This document shows positions 1 through 9,008 of a stretch of 64,000 nucleotides of DNA, in pieces (the stretch's first letter is position 1; each line of letters opens with the position of its first letter). The position numbers were made by a program, and so were the translations under genes. The DNA lies in the NCBI GenBank assembly GCA_965279125.1, contig CBDIHL010000040.1:62001-126000 (forward strand). Direction: 5' to 3'. The notes under the pieces are model-generated. The model had not been told where the DNA came from. It ran no database searches and was given only the letters and a program-made list of their open reading frames with translations. This DNA comes from Dinoroseobacter sp965279125. GTDB taxonomy: Bacteria > Pseudomonadota > Alphaproteobacteria > Rhodobacterales > Rhodobacteraceae.

Positions 1-697
1 AGATCATACGTACTGCATCTTGCAGGGGCGCGTCCAACGCATATCGGGCGTTGGCTATGGTACTGCTGACGGCTAATGGCGCCGCCAGACCGATCCGGCG
101 TGCGATGGCAAGAGACTCTTCGAATGCACTCCCGTCGGCGACGGACTTCTGGACAATTCCGAACCTCAGCGCAGTCTCCGTAGTGAACTCGTCGCCTGTG
201 AGCATCAGGCTCATAGCATTTCCCCAGCCCGCCCGTTGGACCATCCGAACCGTGGCTCCGCCGTATGGAATTGCACCTCGCTTCACTTCCAGTTGAGAAA
301 ATCTTGCGCTGGCGCCGGCAACGACAATGTCGGATGCAAGCGCGAGCTCGACGCCGACGGTAAAACAGATGCCTTCGACGGCCACGACAACCGGCTTTGT
401 CCGGAGTGGCCCTGACAGTCCCATGGGATCCAGGCAACCTTCGGGTGTCAACATGATGTCTTGTCCTTTGCGCTTCTCACGCCACATCGGAAGGTCCAAA
501 CCTCCGGTGAAGTGCGGGCCTGTTGCCCGAAGTAGGCCGACCCGCAGGGTACCGTCAGCTTCCAGCGTCTCGTACGCAACGCGTAACTGTTCCCACATCT
601 CCGGGGTTATGCCGTTCCGTTTTGCCTCGCGATCCAACGTCATCACAAAGACGCCGCCATCCATGCGCTCCGTGATTACCCTGCCATTGCTGTCCAT
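1..697 (-). CDS. enoyl-CoA hydratase/isomerase family protein (partial, C-terminus off the left edge)
   Basis: Translation on the minus strand from the ATG at 697 gives a crotonase fold. It starts MDSNGRVITERMDGGVFVMT, and the oxyanion-hole segment reads HFTGGLDL. The later ALASDIVVAGASARFSQLEV segment is typical of the family. The frame stays open to position 1, so the stop lies outside the window. Crotonases add water to, or isomerise, enoyl-CoA thioesters. The exact substrate cannot be read from the sequence. It is divergent from the GST-like gene at 771 and shares the palindrome at 737-750 as a probable operator. It is one of three crotonases in the island, so it probably serves the same acyl-CoA pathway. 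Confidence 0.88.
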   Translation of the reverse strand, partial: MDSNGRVITERMDGGVFVMTLDREAKRNGITPEMWEQLRVAYETLEADGTLRVGLLRATGPHFTGGLDLPMWREKRKGQDIMLTPEGCLDPMGLSGPLRTKPVVVAVEGICFTVGVELALASDIVVAGASARFSQLEVKRGAIPYGGATVRMVQRAGWGNAMSLMLTGDEFTTETALRFGIVQKSVADGSAFEESLAIARRIGLAAPLAVSSTIANARYALDAPLQDAVRMI

Positions 698-736
698 AGT
701 GCAATCTCCAAAAATTTACGATACAGTACTGTTGTC

Positions 737-750
737 TGACTGTTTAGTCA
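737..750. promoter_or_regulatory. palindromic operator, TGAC-N6-GTCA type (copy 1)
   Basis: TGACTGTTTAGTCA is a perfect inverted repeat (TGACT/AGTCA, 4-nt centre). It sits between the divergent crotonase (start 697) and GST-like gene (start 771). Five more sites of the same form occur in the first 15 kb, all near gene starts. Binding by one of the local TetR proteins is inferred. Confidence 0.7.
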
Positions 751-770
751 ATATTTTTCCACGGAGCTTC

Positions 771-1808
771 ATGAGTCGCGATATTCAAGTTGCAGGTGCG
801 CCTGGCTCACCTTACACACGAAAAATGTTGGGTGTACTACGGTACCGGCGTATTCCTTATCGATACGTAACTCACACTGCCAAAATTCAATCCCTTCCGC
901 CTGCGCGAGTTTCGCTACTACCTACATTCTATTTTTCAAAGGCAGACGGCACACTTGAACCAATGATTGACTCCAGCATGATCATTCGTCGGCTCGACAC
1001 GGAATACGACGCTCGACAACTTGCCCCGGCGTGCTCCGGTATTGCATTGCTGGACGCCCTGGTTGAAGACTACGCAGACGAGTGGCTGACCAAGGCGATG
1101 TTTCACTATCGCTGGACATATCAGCCTGATATTGAAAAGTCCATTGCAATTCTTCCAATTTGGTTCGAACCACCAATGGATGAAGAAACGCTTCGTTCAA
1201 AGGGTCGGGCATTCGCGTCGAGACAGATCAGTCGGCTTCGATACGTAGGATCAAACGCTTTGACGGGGCCTGTGATCGAGGCGGGGTTTTCCCGTCTGCT
1301 CCGGATTCTTGAGCGTCACTTTTCCAAGTACCCGTTCATATTTGGGGGCAGGCCCACAGCCGCAGATTTCGCGATATTTGGACAGCTCAGCCAAAGCGCG
1401 CTCTTTGATCCCACTCCCGCAGCAATTGTCATGAACGAGGCCCCACGCGTCCTTGGATGGACAATTGCGATGGAGGATTTGTCAGGTGCCGAGGCGGGCG
1501 AATTGTTCGCGATCAACAAACTTCCTCCGACGATACTTGAACTTCTCGCTGAGATCGGCTGCACGCATGTCCCTTTGCTACTCGCGAATGAGCAAGCCTT
1601 GGCAGAGTCTCGGACAACATTTGAGGCGTCGATCTGCGGCACACCCTGGCAGCAAACGACCTTTGCTTACCATCTTCGCTGCCTGCGCAATCTTCGCGAC
1701 GAGTATGAATCCCTTGAACGGACAGCCCTCAAACATGTCGACGCCCTGATAAAGGCGACCGGCTGCGCTGCTCTGTTCCCGCAAGCATTAGAACGCATTG
1801 ATCACTGA
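771..1808 (+). CDS. glutathione S-transferase family protein
   Basis: The 345-residue protein begins MSRDIQVAGAPGSPYTRKML, a thioredoxin-fold GST N-terminus (about residues 6-85) with SPYTRK at the place of the glutathione-site Ser/Cys. A helical C-terminal domain follows, containing FGGRPTAADFAIFGQL near residue 190, a strong GST-C signature. It is longer than the usual 200-230 residues, with roughly 120 extra residues at the C-terminus. The ATG at 771 is chosen because ACGGAG lies just upstream; an open frame extends back to 327 but is antisense to the crotonase. It may conjugate or isomerise an intermediate. The substrate is unknown. Confidence 0.82.
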   Translation: MSRDIQVAGAPGSPYTRKMLGVLRYRRIPYRYVTHTAKIQSLPPARVSLLPTFYFSKADGTLEPMIDSSMIIRRLDTEYDARQLAPACSGIALLDALVEDYADEWLTKAMFHYRWTYQPDIEKSIAILPIWFEPPMDEETLRSKGRAFASRQISRLRYVGSNALTGPVIEAGFSRLLRILERHFSKYPFIFGGRPTAADFAIFGQLSQSALFDPTPAAIVMNEAPRVLGWTIAMEDLSGAEAGELFAINKLPPTILELLAEIGCTHVPLLLANEQALAESRTTFEASICGTPWQQTTFAYHLRCLRNLRDEYESLERTALKHVDALIKATGCAALFPQALERIDH

Positions 1809-1907
1809 CGCTTTTCCGCGACAAACGTTTAAACCTCGGATTTCATTCTTCCCATCTCGTGAATGCAGTACCGCCCACCTACACTTTTACGAAGGTAACG
1901 ATCCCAC

Positions 1908-2669
1908 ATGCATAGTCATCTACAGACGGATATATCCGACCGAGTTCTGACCGTCAGACTCCACCGCCCGTCCAAACGCAATGCTTTGACACTTGAGATG
2001 TACTCGGGGATAGCGGACATCTTGGGCGCAGCGACGATAGACACCGGGATACGTGCTGTGCTTCTGGCTGGATCACCCGACTGCTTCACGGGTGGCAACG
2101 ACTTAGTCGAGGGCCGAATCGAAGGCTTTGAAGGCCCTCATGGGCGATTCATGAATGCCCTATCGCGATTTCCAAAGCCGCTAGTTGCCGCGCCAAGCGG
2201 AATTGCAGTCGGAGTCGGAGTAACAATGCTGTTTCACTGCGACCTCGTTTATTGCGGTGCGAACACGACATTTCGTCTTCCATTCGTTCCGCTGGCTGTT
2301 TGCCCTGAGTTTGCCTCAACTCTCCTATTACCGCGCATTGCAGGCTACCACCGCGCTTGCGAACTCTTGTTCACGGGCGAGCCGTTCGATGCGGCCACTG
2401 CGAAAGACTTTGGGTTCGTCAACGAAATACTTCCTAACGATCAGGTCGAAGAGTTTGCGCGCGCGAAGGCAGCATTGATTGCAGCCCAGCCCCCTAAATC
2501 GCTGCGCGCCACGAAAATGCTACTCAAGCGGTCCCTATCTGCCGAGACCCAGCAGGCCATACGCGTAGAGATGGAGCACCTGCTGGAGCTTCAGGACGGT
2601 GCCGAGGCTCGCGAGGCAGTTGTCGCCTTCCAAGAGAAGCGCCGTGCTGACTTCTCCGCGTTCAACTGA
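1908..2669 (+). CDS. enoyl-CoA hydratase/isomerase family protein
   Basis: The 253-residue crotonase has an N-terminal sheet (DRVLTVRLHRPSKRNALT) and an oxyanion segment SPDCFTGGNDL near residue 60. The segment around residues 120-150 (FRLPFVPLAVCPEFAST) carries the PE pair typical of delta3-delta2-enoyl-CoA isomerase/hydratase-like members. GAAGG lies upstream of the ATG. It follows the GST-like gene by 99 bp and precedes the oxidoreductase at 2759, all in one direction, so a three-gene unit is likely. Whether it acts as hydratase or isomerase cannot be decided from sequence. Confidence 0.88.
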   Translation: MHSHLQTDISDRVLTVRLHRPSKRNALTLEMYSGIADILGAATIDTGIRAVLLAGSPDCFTGGNDLVEGRIEGFEGPHGRFMNALSRFPKPLVAAPSGIAVGVGVTMLFHCDLVYCGANTTFRLPFVPLAVCPEFASTLLLPRIAGYHRACELLFTGEPFDAATAKDFGFVNEILPNDQVEEFARAKAALIAAQPPKSLRATKMLLKRSLSAETQQAIRVEMEHLLELQDGAEAREAVVAFQEKRRADFSAFN

Positions 2670-2758
2670 AATATTCTGCCCACTCCCGGCTCCGGCATTT
2701 GTGTTACCGAAACAGCTCCTTCCATTTTCACCTTCTTAACATCAGTAGACACACTACC

Positions 2759-3748
2759 ATGAACCGCAAGATCGTCTTGAAGTCTCGTCCTCAAGGCATG
2801 CCTATACTTCAAAACTTTGAGCTAGTCGAAAGCCCGATCCCGGAGGCTAAAGACGGTGAGGTCCTGATTAGGCATGAATATATTGGCATTGTTCCGGCAG
2901 CCAGGCTCCGAATGAGCGATGGGCCCTCCTACGCCGCATCGACGCCCGTTGGCGAAACAATTTATGGGCAAACAGTCGGAACCGTGGTGGCGAGCCGCCA
3001 CAAGGATTTCAGACCGGGCGACGTTGCTATGGCGTTGGGGGGGGGCTGGCAAGAGTACTCGGTCGCCATGGGCAATCAGTTGACAAAGGTCGACACGGGG
3101 ATCGCGCCGAAATCTGTCTGGCTGGGCGCATTGGGGACTTCGGGTTTCACCGCATACGTTGGAATTCTCAAGATCGCGAAACTTAAGACTTCAGACACCG
3201 TAGTCGTGAGTGCGTCAACCGGGGCCGTCGGATCTGTAGCAGGCCAGATCGCCAAGATTCACGGTTGCCGAGTCGTCGGAATTGCAGGAGGCCGCGAGAA
3301 GTGCCAGATCGCAATTGATGAGTATGGATTTGACGAGTGCGCCGACTATCGCGCAGAGGACTTTCACCTTCACTTGGCCGCGTCTGTTCCAAATGGTGTC
3401 GACGTCTATTTCGAGAACGTAGGGGGAACTGTTCGCGACGCGGTATGGCCACTTATGGTTCAAGCAGGACGTGTTGCGGTCTGCGGCCTCATCTCAGAGT
3501 ACAACGACGGGAAAGCCCCCGGCCCGGGTTGGTTCAACATCCTCACAAAGAGACTAAATGTCACTGGCTTCATTGTCAGTGATCATGAAGAGTATCGTGA
3601 CGAGTTTCGCCGCTTGATGGGTCAGTGGTACGGGGACGGAAGCGTCCGCGTCCGCGAGGACATAACTGTTGGCCTTGAGAACGCGCCGTCAGCATTTATC
3701 GGAATGCTTAATGGTAAGAATGTCGGCAAGACACTTGTCAAGATCTAG
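2759..3748 (+). CDS. NADP-dependent oxidoreductase, MDR family (curcumin/prostaglandin reductase-like)
   Basis: The 329-residue zinc-free medium-chain reductase has a GroES-like N-terminal domain (RKIVLKSRPQGMP...). Its Rossmann domain carries VVVSASTGAVGSVAGQIAK near residue 150 and DVYFENVGG near residue 225. The family (leukotriene B4 dehydrogenase, CurA) reduces alpha,beta-unsaturated carbonyls with NADPH. An in-frame upstream extension starting at 2699 lacks family similarity; the ATG at 2759 begins MNRKIVLKSRP as relatives do. It is the last gene of the 771-3748 unit and probably reduces an enone or enoyl intermediate. Confidence 0.88.
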   Translation: MNRKIVLKSRPQGMPILQNFELVESPIPEAKDGEVLIRHEYIGIVPAARLRMSDGPSYAASTPVGETIYGQTVGTVVASRHKDFRPGDVAMALGGGWQEYSVAMGNQLTKVDTGIAPKSVWLGALGTSGFTAYVGILKIAKLKTSDTVVVSASTGAVGSVAGQIAKIHGCRVVGIAGGREKCQIAIDEYGFDECADYRAEDFHLHLAASVPNGVDVYFENVGGTVRDAVWPLMVQAGRVAVCGLISEYNDGKAPGPGWFNILTKRLNVTGFIVSDHEEYRDEFRRLMGQWYGDGSVRVREDITVGLENAPSAFIGMLNGKNVGKTLVKI

Positions 3749-3758
3749 TCACAAGTGT
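3731..3758. other. 8-bp inverted repeat spanning the stop codon of the MDR gene
   Basis: ACACTTGT (3731-3738) and ACAAGTGT (3751-3758) are perfect complements with a 12-nt loop that holds the TAG stop. No T-tract follows, so it does not look like a standard intrinsic terminator. It could protect the transcript end. Confidence 0.4.
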
Positions 3759-3880
3759 AGCGGGTGAGGCCTCGCTGAGTAGGCCACATCTGCGCCATCT
3801 GTCCGTACGCCATTCATTATTTTTTGACGAGTTCTTGGCGACACGAAACAGACGCGTTCCTGAGCTCATCCTACCGGCGA

Positions 3881-4828
3881 TTATCGCCAGTTCGACTTTC
3901 CGCCGACCGCACAGTACTCGTTCTCGTAGCGCTCGACGATTTCACTGACAGACTCGATTGCTCGCACTGATCCGACGCCGTGTCCGGCCGACCATATGTC
4001 TTTCCATCGCTTCATGTTCTCGCGTTCCACGGTGAGATCGAAGCTGCCATGTTTTTCGTTGAGCAACCCCCGATACTTGTCGAGACTCTTCTTAAGGAAA
4101 TTGGCGGGTATGCCCGAAATTTCACTACTCTGTTCGATGTCATCTGCACCAGCTTCGACAACCATTTCCTGGTACGCCCGTTCCGCCTGGCACTCTTGAC
4201 TGGCAATAAAGGGAGTTCCAGCGTAGCCAAAGTCAGCGCCAATAATTTCGATTGCGCGCAACGAGCGGCCGTCCGCCACAGCGCCCGCAACTCCAATAGG
4301 GCCATTAAAAAAGCTGCGTACCTCGGACACGAACGCAAACGGATTAATCCGCCCCGTGTTACCACCAGCGCCGCCACACAACAAAATAAGGCCGTCCACG
4401 CCCGCTGCGGCAGCCTTGCGCGCGTGCGCGACTGTGGAAACATCTGAAAGGACAATGCCACCGTAGCGGTGGACGGGCTCGATGATGCGAGCAGGGCTTC
4501 CGATGGCGGCAATCACAATTGGCACCTTATGCTTGATGCAAACTGCTAGATCACCTTCGTACCGGTCGTTCGACTTGTGTACCACTATGTTGAGCGCAGG
4601 AAGCCCCGTTTGGTTTCCTGCACTTCTGTATTGCTCAAGCTCCTCATCAATTCGAGTCATCCAGGAATCCAGAATTTCTGGCGTTCTAGCGTTTAAGGAT
4701 GGTATGGCCCCGACAATGCCTGCCTTTGCAGAAGCAATCACAAGGTCAGGGCCTGAAAGCAGGAACAGTGGTGCCGCCACCAGCGGAATCCTGAGCTTCG
4801 CGCCAAGGCTGTCTTTCTCAATTGTCAT
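3881..4828 (-). CDS. NAD(P)H-dependent flavin oxidoreductase / nitronate monooxygenase family
   Basis: The 315-residue FMN TIM-barrel protein starts MTIEKDSLGAKLRIPLV and continues with VAAPLFLLSGPDLVIASAKAG, the class signature. AAGVDGLILLCGGAGGNTGR near residue 155 is the FMN phosphate region. Nitronate monooxygenases and related reductases oxidise nitronates or reduce enoyl/quinone substrates; the actual substrate here is unknown. The frame is open back to a TTG at 4906, but that codon overlaps the palindrome at 4892-4905. GGAG seven bases before 4828 supports the shorter start. It is divergent from the ABC transporter operon. Confidence 0.87.
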   Translation of the reverse strand: MTIEKDSLGAKLRIPLVAAPLFLLSGPDLVIASAKAGIVGAIPSLNARTPEILDSWMTRIDEELEQYRSAGNQTGLPALNIVVHKSNDRYEGDLAVCIKHKVPIVIAAIGSPARIIEPVHRYGGIVLSDVSTVAHARKAAAAGVDGLILLCGGAGGNTGRINPFAFVSEVRSFFNGPIGVAGAVADGRSLRAIEIIGADFGYAGTPFIASQECQAERAYQEMVVEAGADDIEQSSEISGIPANFLKKSLDKYRGLLNEKHGSFDLTVERENMKRWKDIWSAGHGVGSVRAIESVSEIVERYENEYCAVGGKSNWR

Positions 4829-5350
4829 ACGGGTCTCCATTTGCACTTGGTGCTCAACTAGGCTCTCTACATCAGTGATAGTAGCGTTATATGACTTGCT
4901 CGTCAATTACATTACTTCTTCGTCAGTATTTGTCTCTATTTGCTGCAACGCTTGCCCCTCAGATGTATGTCACGATCGCAGTTGAGGGTGACGGAAGGAT
5001 TAGTGCCGACAAGCGGACGGTTGAGATGCGTTTGTCCTCATCCGACCCTCGGGACGCGGCCATAAATGCGTAAACGATCAGTCTGTCGGATTACCGTCAT
5101 CCCCGCTTGCAGTCCGGCACTGGGATCATCTCCGATGACGGTGTCAGGCAAACCTCACTGTCTCAGACTTGACAGGTCAAAACCAGCGAATGAAGCAATT
5201 CGCCATTTGGGAGCATCGCAACTCGGCAGGTCGGAACGCGACTTCGAGCGAAGTGTCGGAACAATTCCCGCCCAGCAATGCTCGATGCCGGAGTCGGTCT
5301 CCGGGTTTTCCCCGTACCCTTTCAAAATTCACCTCAACTAGACTTGACGA
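4829..5350. promoter_or_regulatory. divergent control region between the flavoenzyme and the Liv-type operon
   Basis: About 520 bp without a convincing gene on either strand. It holds two copies of the TGAC-N6-GTCA palindrome, one at each edge (4892-4905, and 5345-5358, which runs into the first transporter gene). The short open frames inside show no family-like features. Confidence 0.6.
4892..4905. promoter_or_regulatory. palindromic operator, TGAC-N6-GTCA type (copy 2)
   Basis: TGACTTGCTCGTCA lies 64 bp upstream of the chosen start (4828) of the flavin oxidoreductase. It matches the other sites in both arms and in the A/T-rich bases that follow. Confidence 0.65.
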
Positions 5351-5358
5351 ATGGGTCA
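5345..5358. promoter_or_regulatory. palindromic operator, TGAC-N6-GTCA type (copy 3), overlapping the first possible ATG of livG
   Basis: TGACGAATGGGTCA includes the ATG at 5351 in its centre. A bound repressor would cover this start. Either the true start is downstream (GTG at 5396 is in frame) or the site blocks both transcription and initiation. Confidence 0.6.
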
Positions 5359-6187
5359 TATATTAAAACTTGATAGTCATTCAGAGCCGGATATTGTGCA
5401 TGACAGTGCTCGTCACGACGACGCCTCGCATCTCGAAATTCGAGATCTGACGGTTCGCTTCGGCGGTATCACTGCGCTGGACAACGTCTCGTTCACTGTT
5501 CAACGCGGAACAATTTGTGGGTTGATCGGCCCCAATGGTGCGGGCAAGACAACTTGCTTCAATTGCATCAGTGGTGTGTACGTGGCCAGCATGGGGACCA
5601 TCGCTCTGGACGACAAGCCGTTGACAGGGCTCAAGCGCCATGTTGTAGCCGCAGCAGGTGTTGGACGTACGTTTCAAAATCTAGCTCTGTTTCCGTCAAT
5701 GTCCGTCCGTGAAAACGTAATGGTTGGAGCGCATGGGCGAGGTCGGGGCGGATTCTTAGCAAACATGTTCAAGTCAAGTGCCGTCCGCAAGTCGGAGACC
5801 GAGATTGGAGCGCGAGCGGACGAATTGCTAGATCGCTTTGGCCTAAGCGCCGTCGCACACCAGCCCATCGGCTCCTTGTCATTTCCAACGCAAAAGCGTG
5901 TGGAACTTGCCCGAGCCCTCGCGGCTCGCCCCAGCCTGCTCATTCTCGACGAACCTGCGGCCGGACTAAATCATGAGGAAGTCGATGAACTTGCGGAGCA
6001 GATTGTGCGAATACGTGATCAGGAAGGCGTGAGCATTCTTCTGGTGGAGCATCACATGAACCTTGTCATGAAGATCTCGGACAAGGTAGTTGTGTTGAAT
6101 TTTGGGCGGAAGATCGCCGACGGACTGCCATCCACAGTGCGAGCGGACGCTGCGGTGATCGCCGCTTACCTCGGAGGTGATGAATGA
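5351..6187 (+). CDS. livG: branched-chain-type ABC transporter ATP-binding protein (LivG-like)
   Basis: Walker A reads GPNGAGKTT (residues 60-68) after the LEIRDLTVRFGG start motif. The signature region is LSFPTQKRVELARAL, degenerate as in most LivG proteins. Walker B is LLILDEPAAGLNHEE, followed by the switch His in VEHHMNLVM. LivG pairs with LivF to power uptake through LivH/LivM. The longest start (5351) gives a 28-residue N-terminal extension before the family motif and has no clear Shine-Dalgarno. GTG at 5396 is an alternative. The stop overlaps the ATG of livF. Substrates of such transporters beside acyl-CoA ligases are often aromatic or branched acids; that is inference here. Confidence 0.9.
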   Translation: MGHILKLDSHSEPDIVHDSARHDDASHLEIRDLTVRFGGITALDNVSFTVQRGTICGLIGPNGAGKTTCFNCISGVYVASMGTIALDDKPLTGLKRHVVAAAGVGRTFQNLALFPSMSVRENVMVGAHGRGRGGFLANMFKSSAVRKSETEIGARADELLDRFGLSAVAHQPIGSLSFPTQKRVELARALAARPSLLILDEPAAGLNHEEVDELAEQIVRIRDQEGVSILLVEHHMNLVMKISDKVVVLNFGRKIADGLPSTVRADAAVIAAYLGGDE

Positions 6188-6900
6188 CCTCCTTACTGGA
6201 AATTCGTTCTCTGAACGCCTGGTACGGCGCAGTGCAAGTTCTGCATGGCATCGAGTTTGACGTTCCACAAGGAGGTGTGACCACTCTCATTGGCGCCAAC
6301 GGGGCGGGCAAGACATCGACACTACGTGCAATCTGCAACGCGCTTGTTCGTAGTGAAGGATCCGTGCAATTCGCGGGTAAACCCATTGATCGGCTCGCGA
6401 CCCACGAAATCATCCGCTTGGGAATTGCGCATGTTCCCGATGGGCGCGGAACATTTGCGTCGCTATCAGTCGAACAGAACCTTCAGTTGGGCGGTCATTC
6501 TTTGCCAGGAAAAAATGACGTTTCTGCAGAGATGAAAAAGGTCTTCGCGGTCTTTCCGAAGCTCAAAGAGCGCGAACATCAGCAGGCAGGCACGCTTTCA
6601 GGTGGCGAACAACAAATGCTTGCTATCGGCCGTGCATTGATGTCACGGCCAAAGCTGATCCTCCTTGACGAGCCATCGTTCGGTCTTGCTCCTCTCGTTG
6701 TGAAGAGCATTTTTGAGACGCTACGGCAGATTATTTTGGACCAGGGAGTTAGCGTCTTGCTCGTAGAGCAGAACGTGAACCTCGCACTTGCATTGGCTGA
6801 TCAAGCGTGTCTCATTGAGTCAGGGCGTGTCGTCAAAGCATGCAGCGCCGAAGAGATGCGGCTCGATGAAACTGTAAAGCGCGTGTACCTCGGGCTGTAA
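6184..6900 (+). CDS. livF: branched-chain-type ABC transporter ATP-binding protein (LivF-like)
   Basis: The 238-residue ATPase has Walker A GANGAGKTS, a full signature LSGGEQQMLAIGRAL, and Walker B LILLDEPSFGLAP. VLLVEQNVNLALALAD is typical of LivF. The start ATG overlaps the livG stop (ATGA), which points to translational coupling. It forms the second nucleotide-binding subunit of the importer. Confidence 0.92.
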   Translation: MTSLLEIRSLNAWYGAVQVLHGIEFDVPQGGVTTLIGANGAGKTSTLRAICNALVRSEGSVQFAGKPIDRLATHEIIRLGIAHVPDGRGTFASLSVEQNLQLGGHSLPGKNDVSAEMKKVFAVFPKLKEREHQQAGTLSGGEQQMLAIGRALMSRPKLILLDEPSFGLAPLVVKSIFETLRQIILDQGVSVLLVEQNVNLALALADQACLIESGRVVKACSAEEMRLDETVKRVYLGL

Positions 6901-6926
6901 CCCTCAAACAAAAGAAAGCAAGACAA

Positions 6927-7796
6927 ATGATCAGCTTCCTTCATCAAGTCGTGTCTGGACTCGCCATCGGCGGCGTTTACGCGAGTCTCGCGCTTGCACT
7001 TGTCATGATTTATCAAACCACAAGTTTGGTCAATTTTGCGCAAGGCGAGATGGCGATGGCCTCAACCTTTCTCGCGTGGGCACTTATCGGACAGGGCCTG
7101 CCCTATTGGATTGCTTTCTTGTTGACACTGGTGATCTCATTTGCGGTGGGGTTCTTGATCGAAAGATTCCTCATGCGGCGCTTTCAGAAAGCTGCATTTC
7201 ATTCGGTTTTGATCGTCATGATCGGACTGATGATGCTGGTAAATGGAGGCGTGGGGATCATCTTCGGTTATGAGATCAAGAATTTCGACTCTCCCTTTGC
7301 CGGCCTTCGGCTTCCAGGTGGACTCATTTCGCCGCACGAAGTCGGAATCGCACTTGTTACTCTGTGCGTGATGTCACTAGTGTTCGCATTCTTCAGATTC
7401 ACCAGAATCGGGCTGGCAATGAAAGCGGCGGCCGTGAACCCACTGTCAGCAAGTTTCGTGGGAATCAATGTTAGTGTCATGCTCAGCTTGGGATGGGCGT
7501 TGGCAGCAGCAATTGGTGCCGTGTCTGGAATTCTTAGCGCACCAATCGTCTACCTTGATCCCAACATGATGCTCAACATCATCATTTACGCGTTCGCAGG
7601 TGCACTGCTTGGCGGCATCACTAGCGCTGTCGGAGCGGTCGTCGGGGGCCTTTTGATTGGAGTGGCAGAAAACCTTGCCGGCACCTACCTAGTCGGTACG
7701 GACATGAAGCTTGTCTTCGTCCTGGCCATCATCATCGGCGTCTTGCTACTTAAGCCCAATGGCCTCTTCGGTCAAGATGTTGTAGCGAGAGTGTGA
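6927..7796 (+). CDS. livH: branched-chain-type ABC transporter permease (LivH-like)
   Basis: The 289-residue integral membrane protein has about eight hydrophobic segments. It starts with LHQVVSGLAIGGVYASLALALVMI in two short blocks and contains LVNFAQGEMAM, the LivH hallmark. The C-terminal VLLLKPNGLFG is also characteristic. It lies 26 bp after livF and just before livM, and forms one half of the membrane pore. Confidence 0.92.
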   Translation: MISFLHQVVSGLAIGGVYASLALALVMIYQTTSLVNFAQGEMAMASTFLAWALIGQGLPYWIAFLLTLVISFAVGFLIERFLMRRFQKAAFHSVLIVMIGLMMLVNGGVGIIFGYEIKNFDSPFAGLRLPGGLISPHEVGIALVTLCVMSLVFAFFRFTRIGLAMKAAAVNPLSASFVGINVSVMLSLGWALAAAIGAVSGILSAPIVYLDPNMMLNIIIYAFAGALLGGITSAVGAVVGGLLIGVAENLAGTYLVGTDMKLVFVLAIIIGVLLLKPNGLFGQDVVARV

Positions 7797-7797
7797 C

Positions 7798-8802
7798 ATG
7801 CATCAGGAGACTACTTTGAATACGCTGCACCGGAACAATCGTTTCGATCGTTCGCTACCCATAGTCCTGGTGCTATGTGGTTTTGCGTTAACTTTCGGAC
7901 TCGAAGGCTACCAGCTTCTGCAGGCAACAAATATTCTTGCCTTCGCTATCGCCATCTTGGGTCTGAATCTGCTGGCCGGATACAACGGACAGATTTCGTT
8001 GGGTCAAGGTGCCTTCATCGCCATGGGTGGCTACACGACGGCGATCTTAATGCACCGCTTTGGCGTGCCTTTTTGGCTCGCGGTTCCTGCCTCGGGCTTC
8101 GCAAGCATGCTGTTTGGCTATTTAATTGCGATCCCGGCTGTCAGGCTCGAACTCCTTTACCTGGCGCTCGCAACATTCTCCTTGGCAGTAGCGCTACCAC
8201 AGGTTGTCAAGAATAAGTTGTTGTCGCCATGGACTGGCGGCGTGGAAGGACTTTCAATCCCACGTCCGCAGGCCTGGAAGGCCTTAGGCCTAAATCTGGA
8301 TCAGACGATTTACCTGTACGCACTGTTAGTAGCGATTGTCATGTTCACACTGATTCGCAACCTTGTGGGAGGTCGCATTGGGAGAGCGCTGCAGGCCATC
8401 AAGGATCAGCCTGTTGCTGCTGACACTATGGCAATCGACACTCGTTTCTACAAACGAGTCACGTTCGCAATCAGTTCTTTCCTGACGGGTATTGGCGGAG
8501 GAATCGGAGCCGTTTCGACAGGATTCGTTTCAGCTGACAGCTATAACTTTTTCATCTCGATCACACTACTGGTGGGCGCCGTCGTCGGGGGGTTCAGAAG
8601 CATTTTCGGCGCGATCTTCGGCGCAGCTTTCATTGTCCTCTTGCCCATGTACCTGGAAAAAGTTGGTCAGGGCGTTGCGTGGGCAGCGTTTGGTGCAGCT
8701 TGCATATTGACCATCTGGGTGATGCCGGAAGGCCTTGCTGGTCTAGTCTCGTCGATTCGTGCTCGTTTTCAGGGTAGAGGCGGCAATGGTAAGTCAAGTT
8801 AA
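7798..8802 (+). CDS. livM: branched-chain-type ABC transporter permease (LivM-like)
   Basis: The 334-residue permease has the LivM motif LAGYNGQISLGQGAF near residue 60. GRALQAIKDQPVAADTMAID near residue 195 is the cytoplasmic loop that contacts the ATPases. The ATG at 7798 follows the livH stop by one base. A TTG 15 bases further has AGGAG upstream and is a possible alternative. No periplasmic binding protein gene follows; the next gene is the acyl-CoA ligase. Confidence 0.92.
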   Translation: MHQETTLNTLHRNNRFDRSLPIVLVLCGFALTFGLEGYQLLQATNILAFAIAILGLNLLAGYNGQISLGQGAFIAMGGYTTAILMHRFGVPFWLAVPASGFASMLFGYLIAIPAVRLELLYLALATFSLAVALPQVVKNKLLSPWTGGVEGLSIPRPQAWKALGLNLDQTIYLYALLVAIVMFTLIRNLVGGRIGRALQAIKDQPVAADTMAIDTRFYKRVTFAISSFLTGIGGGIGAVSTGFVSADSYNFFISITLLVGAVVGGFRSIFGAIFGAAFIVLLPMYLEKVGQGVAWAAFGAACILTIWVMPEGLAGLVSSIRARFQGRGGNGKSS

Positions 8803-9008
8803 AGCCCACAGTTCTCGCGTCAACTTGTATGGCCAAAACGATGAAAACGCGACCAATCATCCATTCTTTTGTCACGCTGCAGTCGAACGATTGGCTACCT
8901 CGCGCGGGCATGCACGAAGCTCCATACATGCTCGATACGCTGAGCGTTGCACTTCGGCCACTCTAAGACAAAAATGCTTCATATCGTTTCATTGCCATAC
9001 CGACAATC

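Noticed and set aside
327..770. Long plus-strand extension of the GST frame back to 327
   Set aside because: It is antisense to the crotonase gene at 1-697 and has no ribosome site; the GST fold starts at 771.
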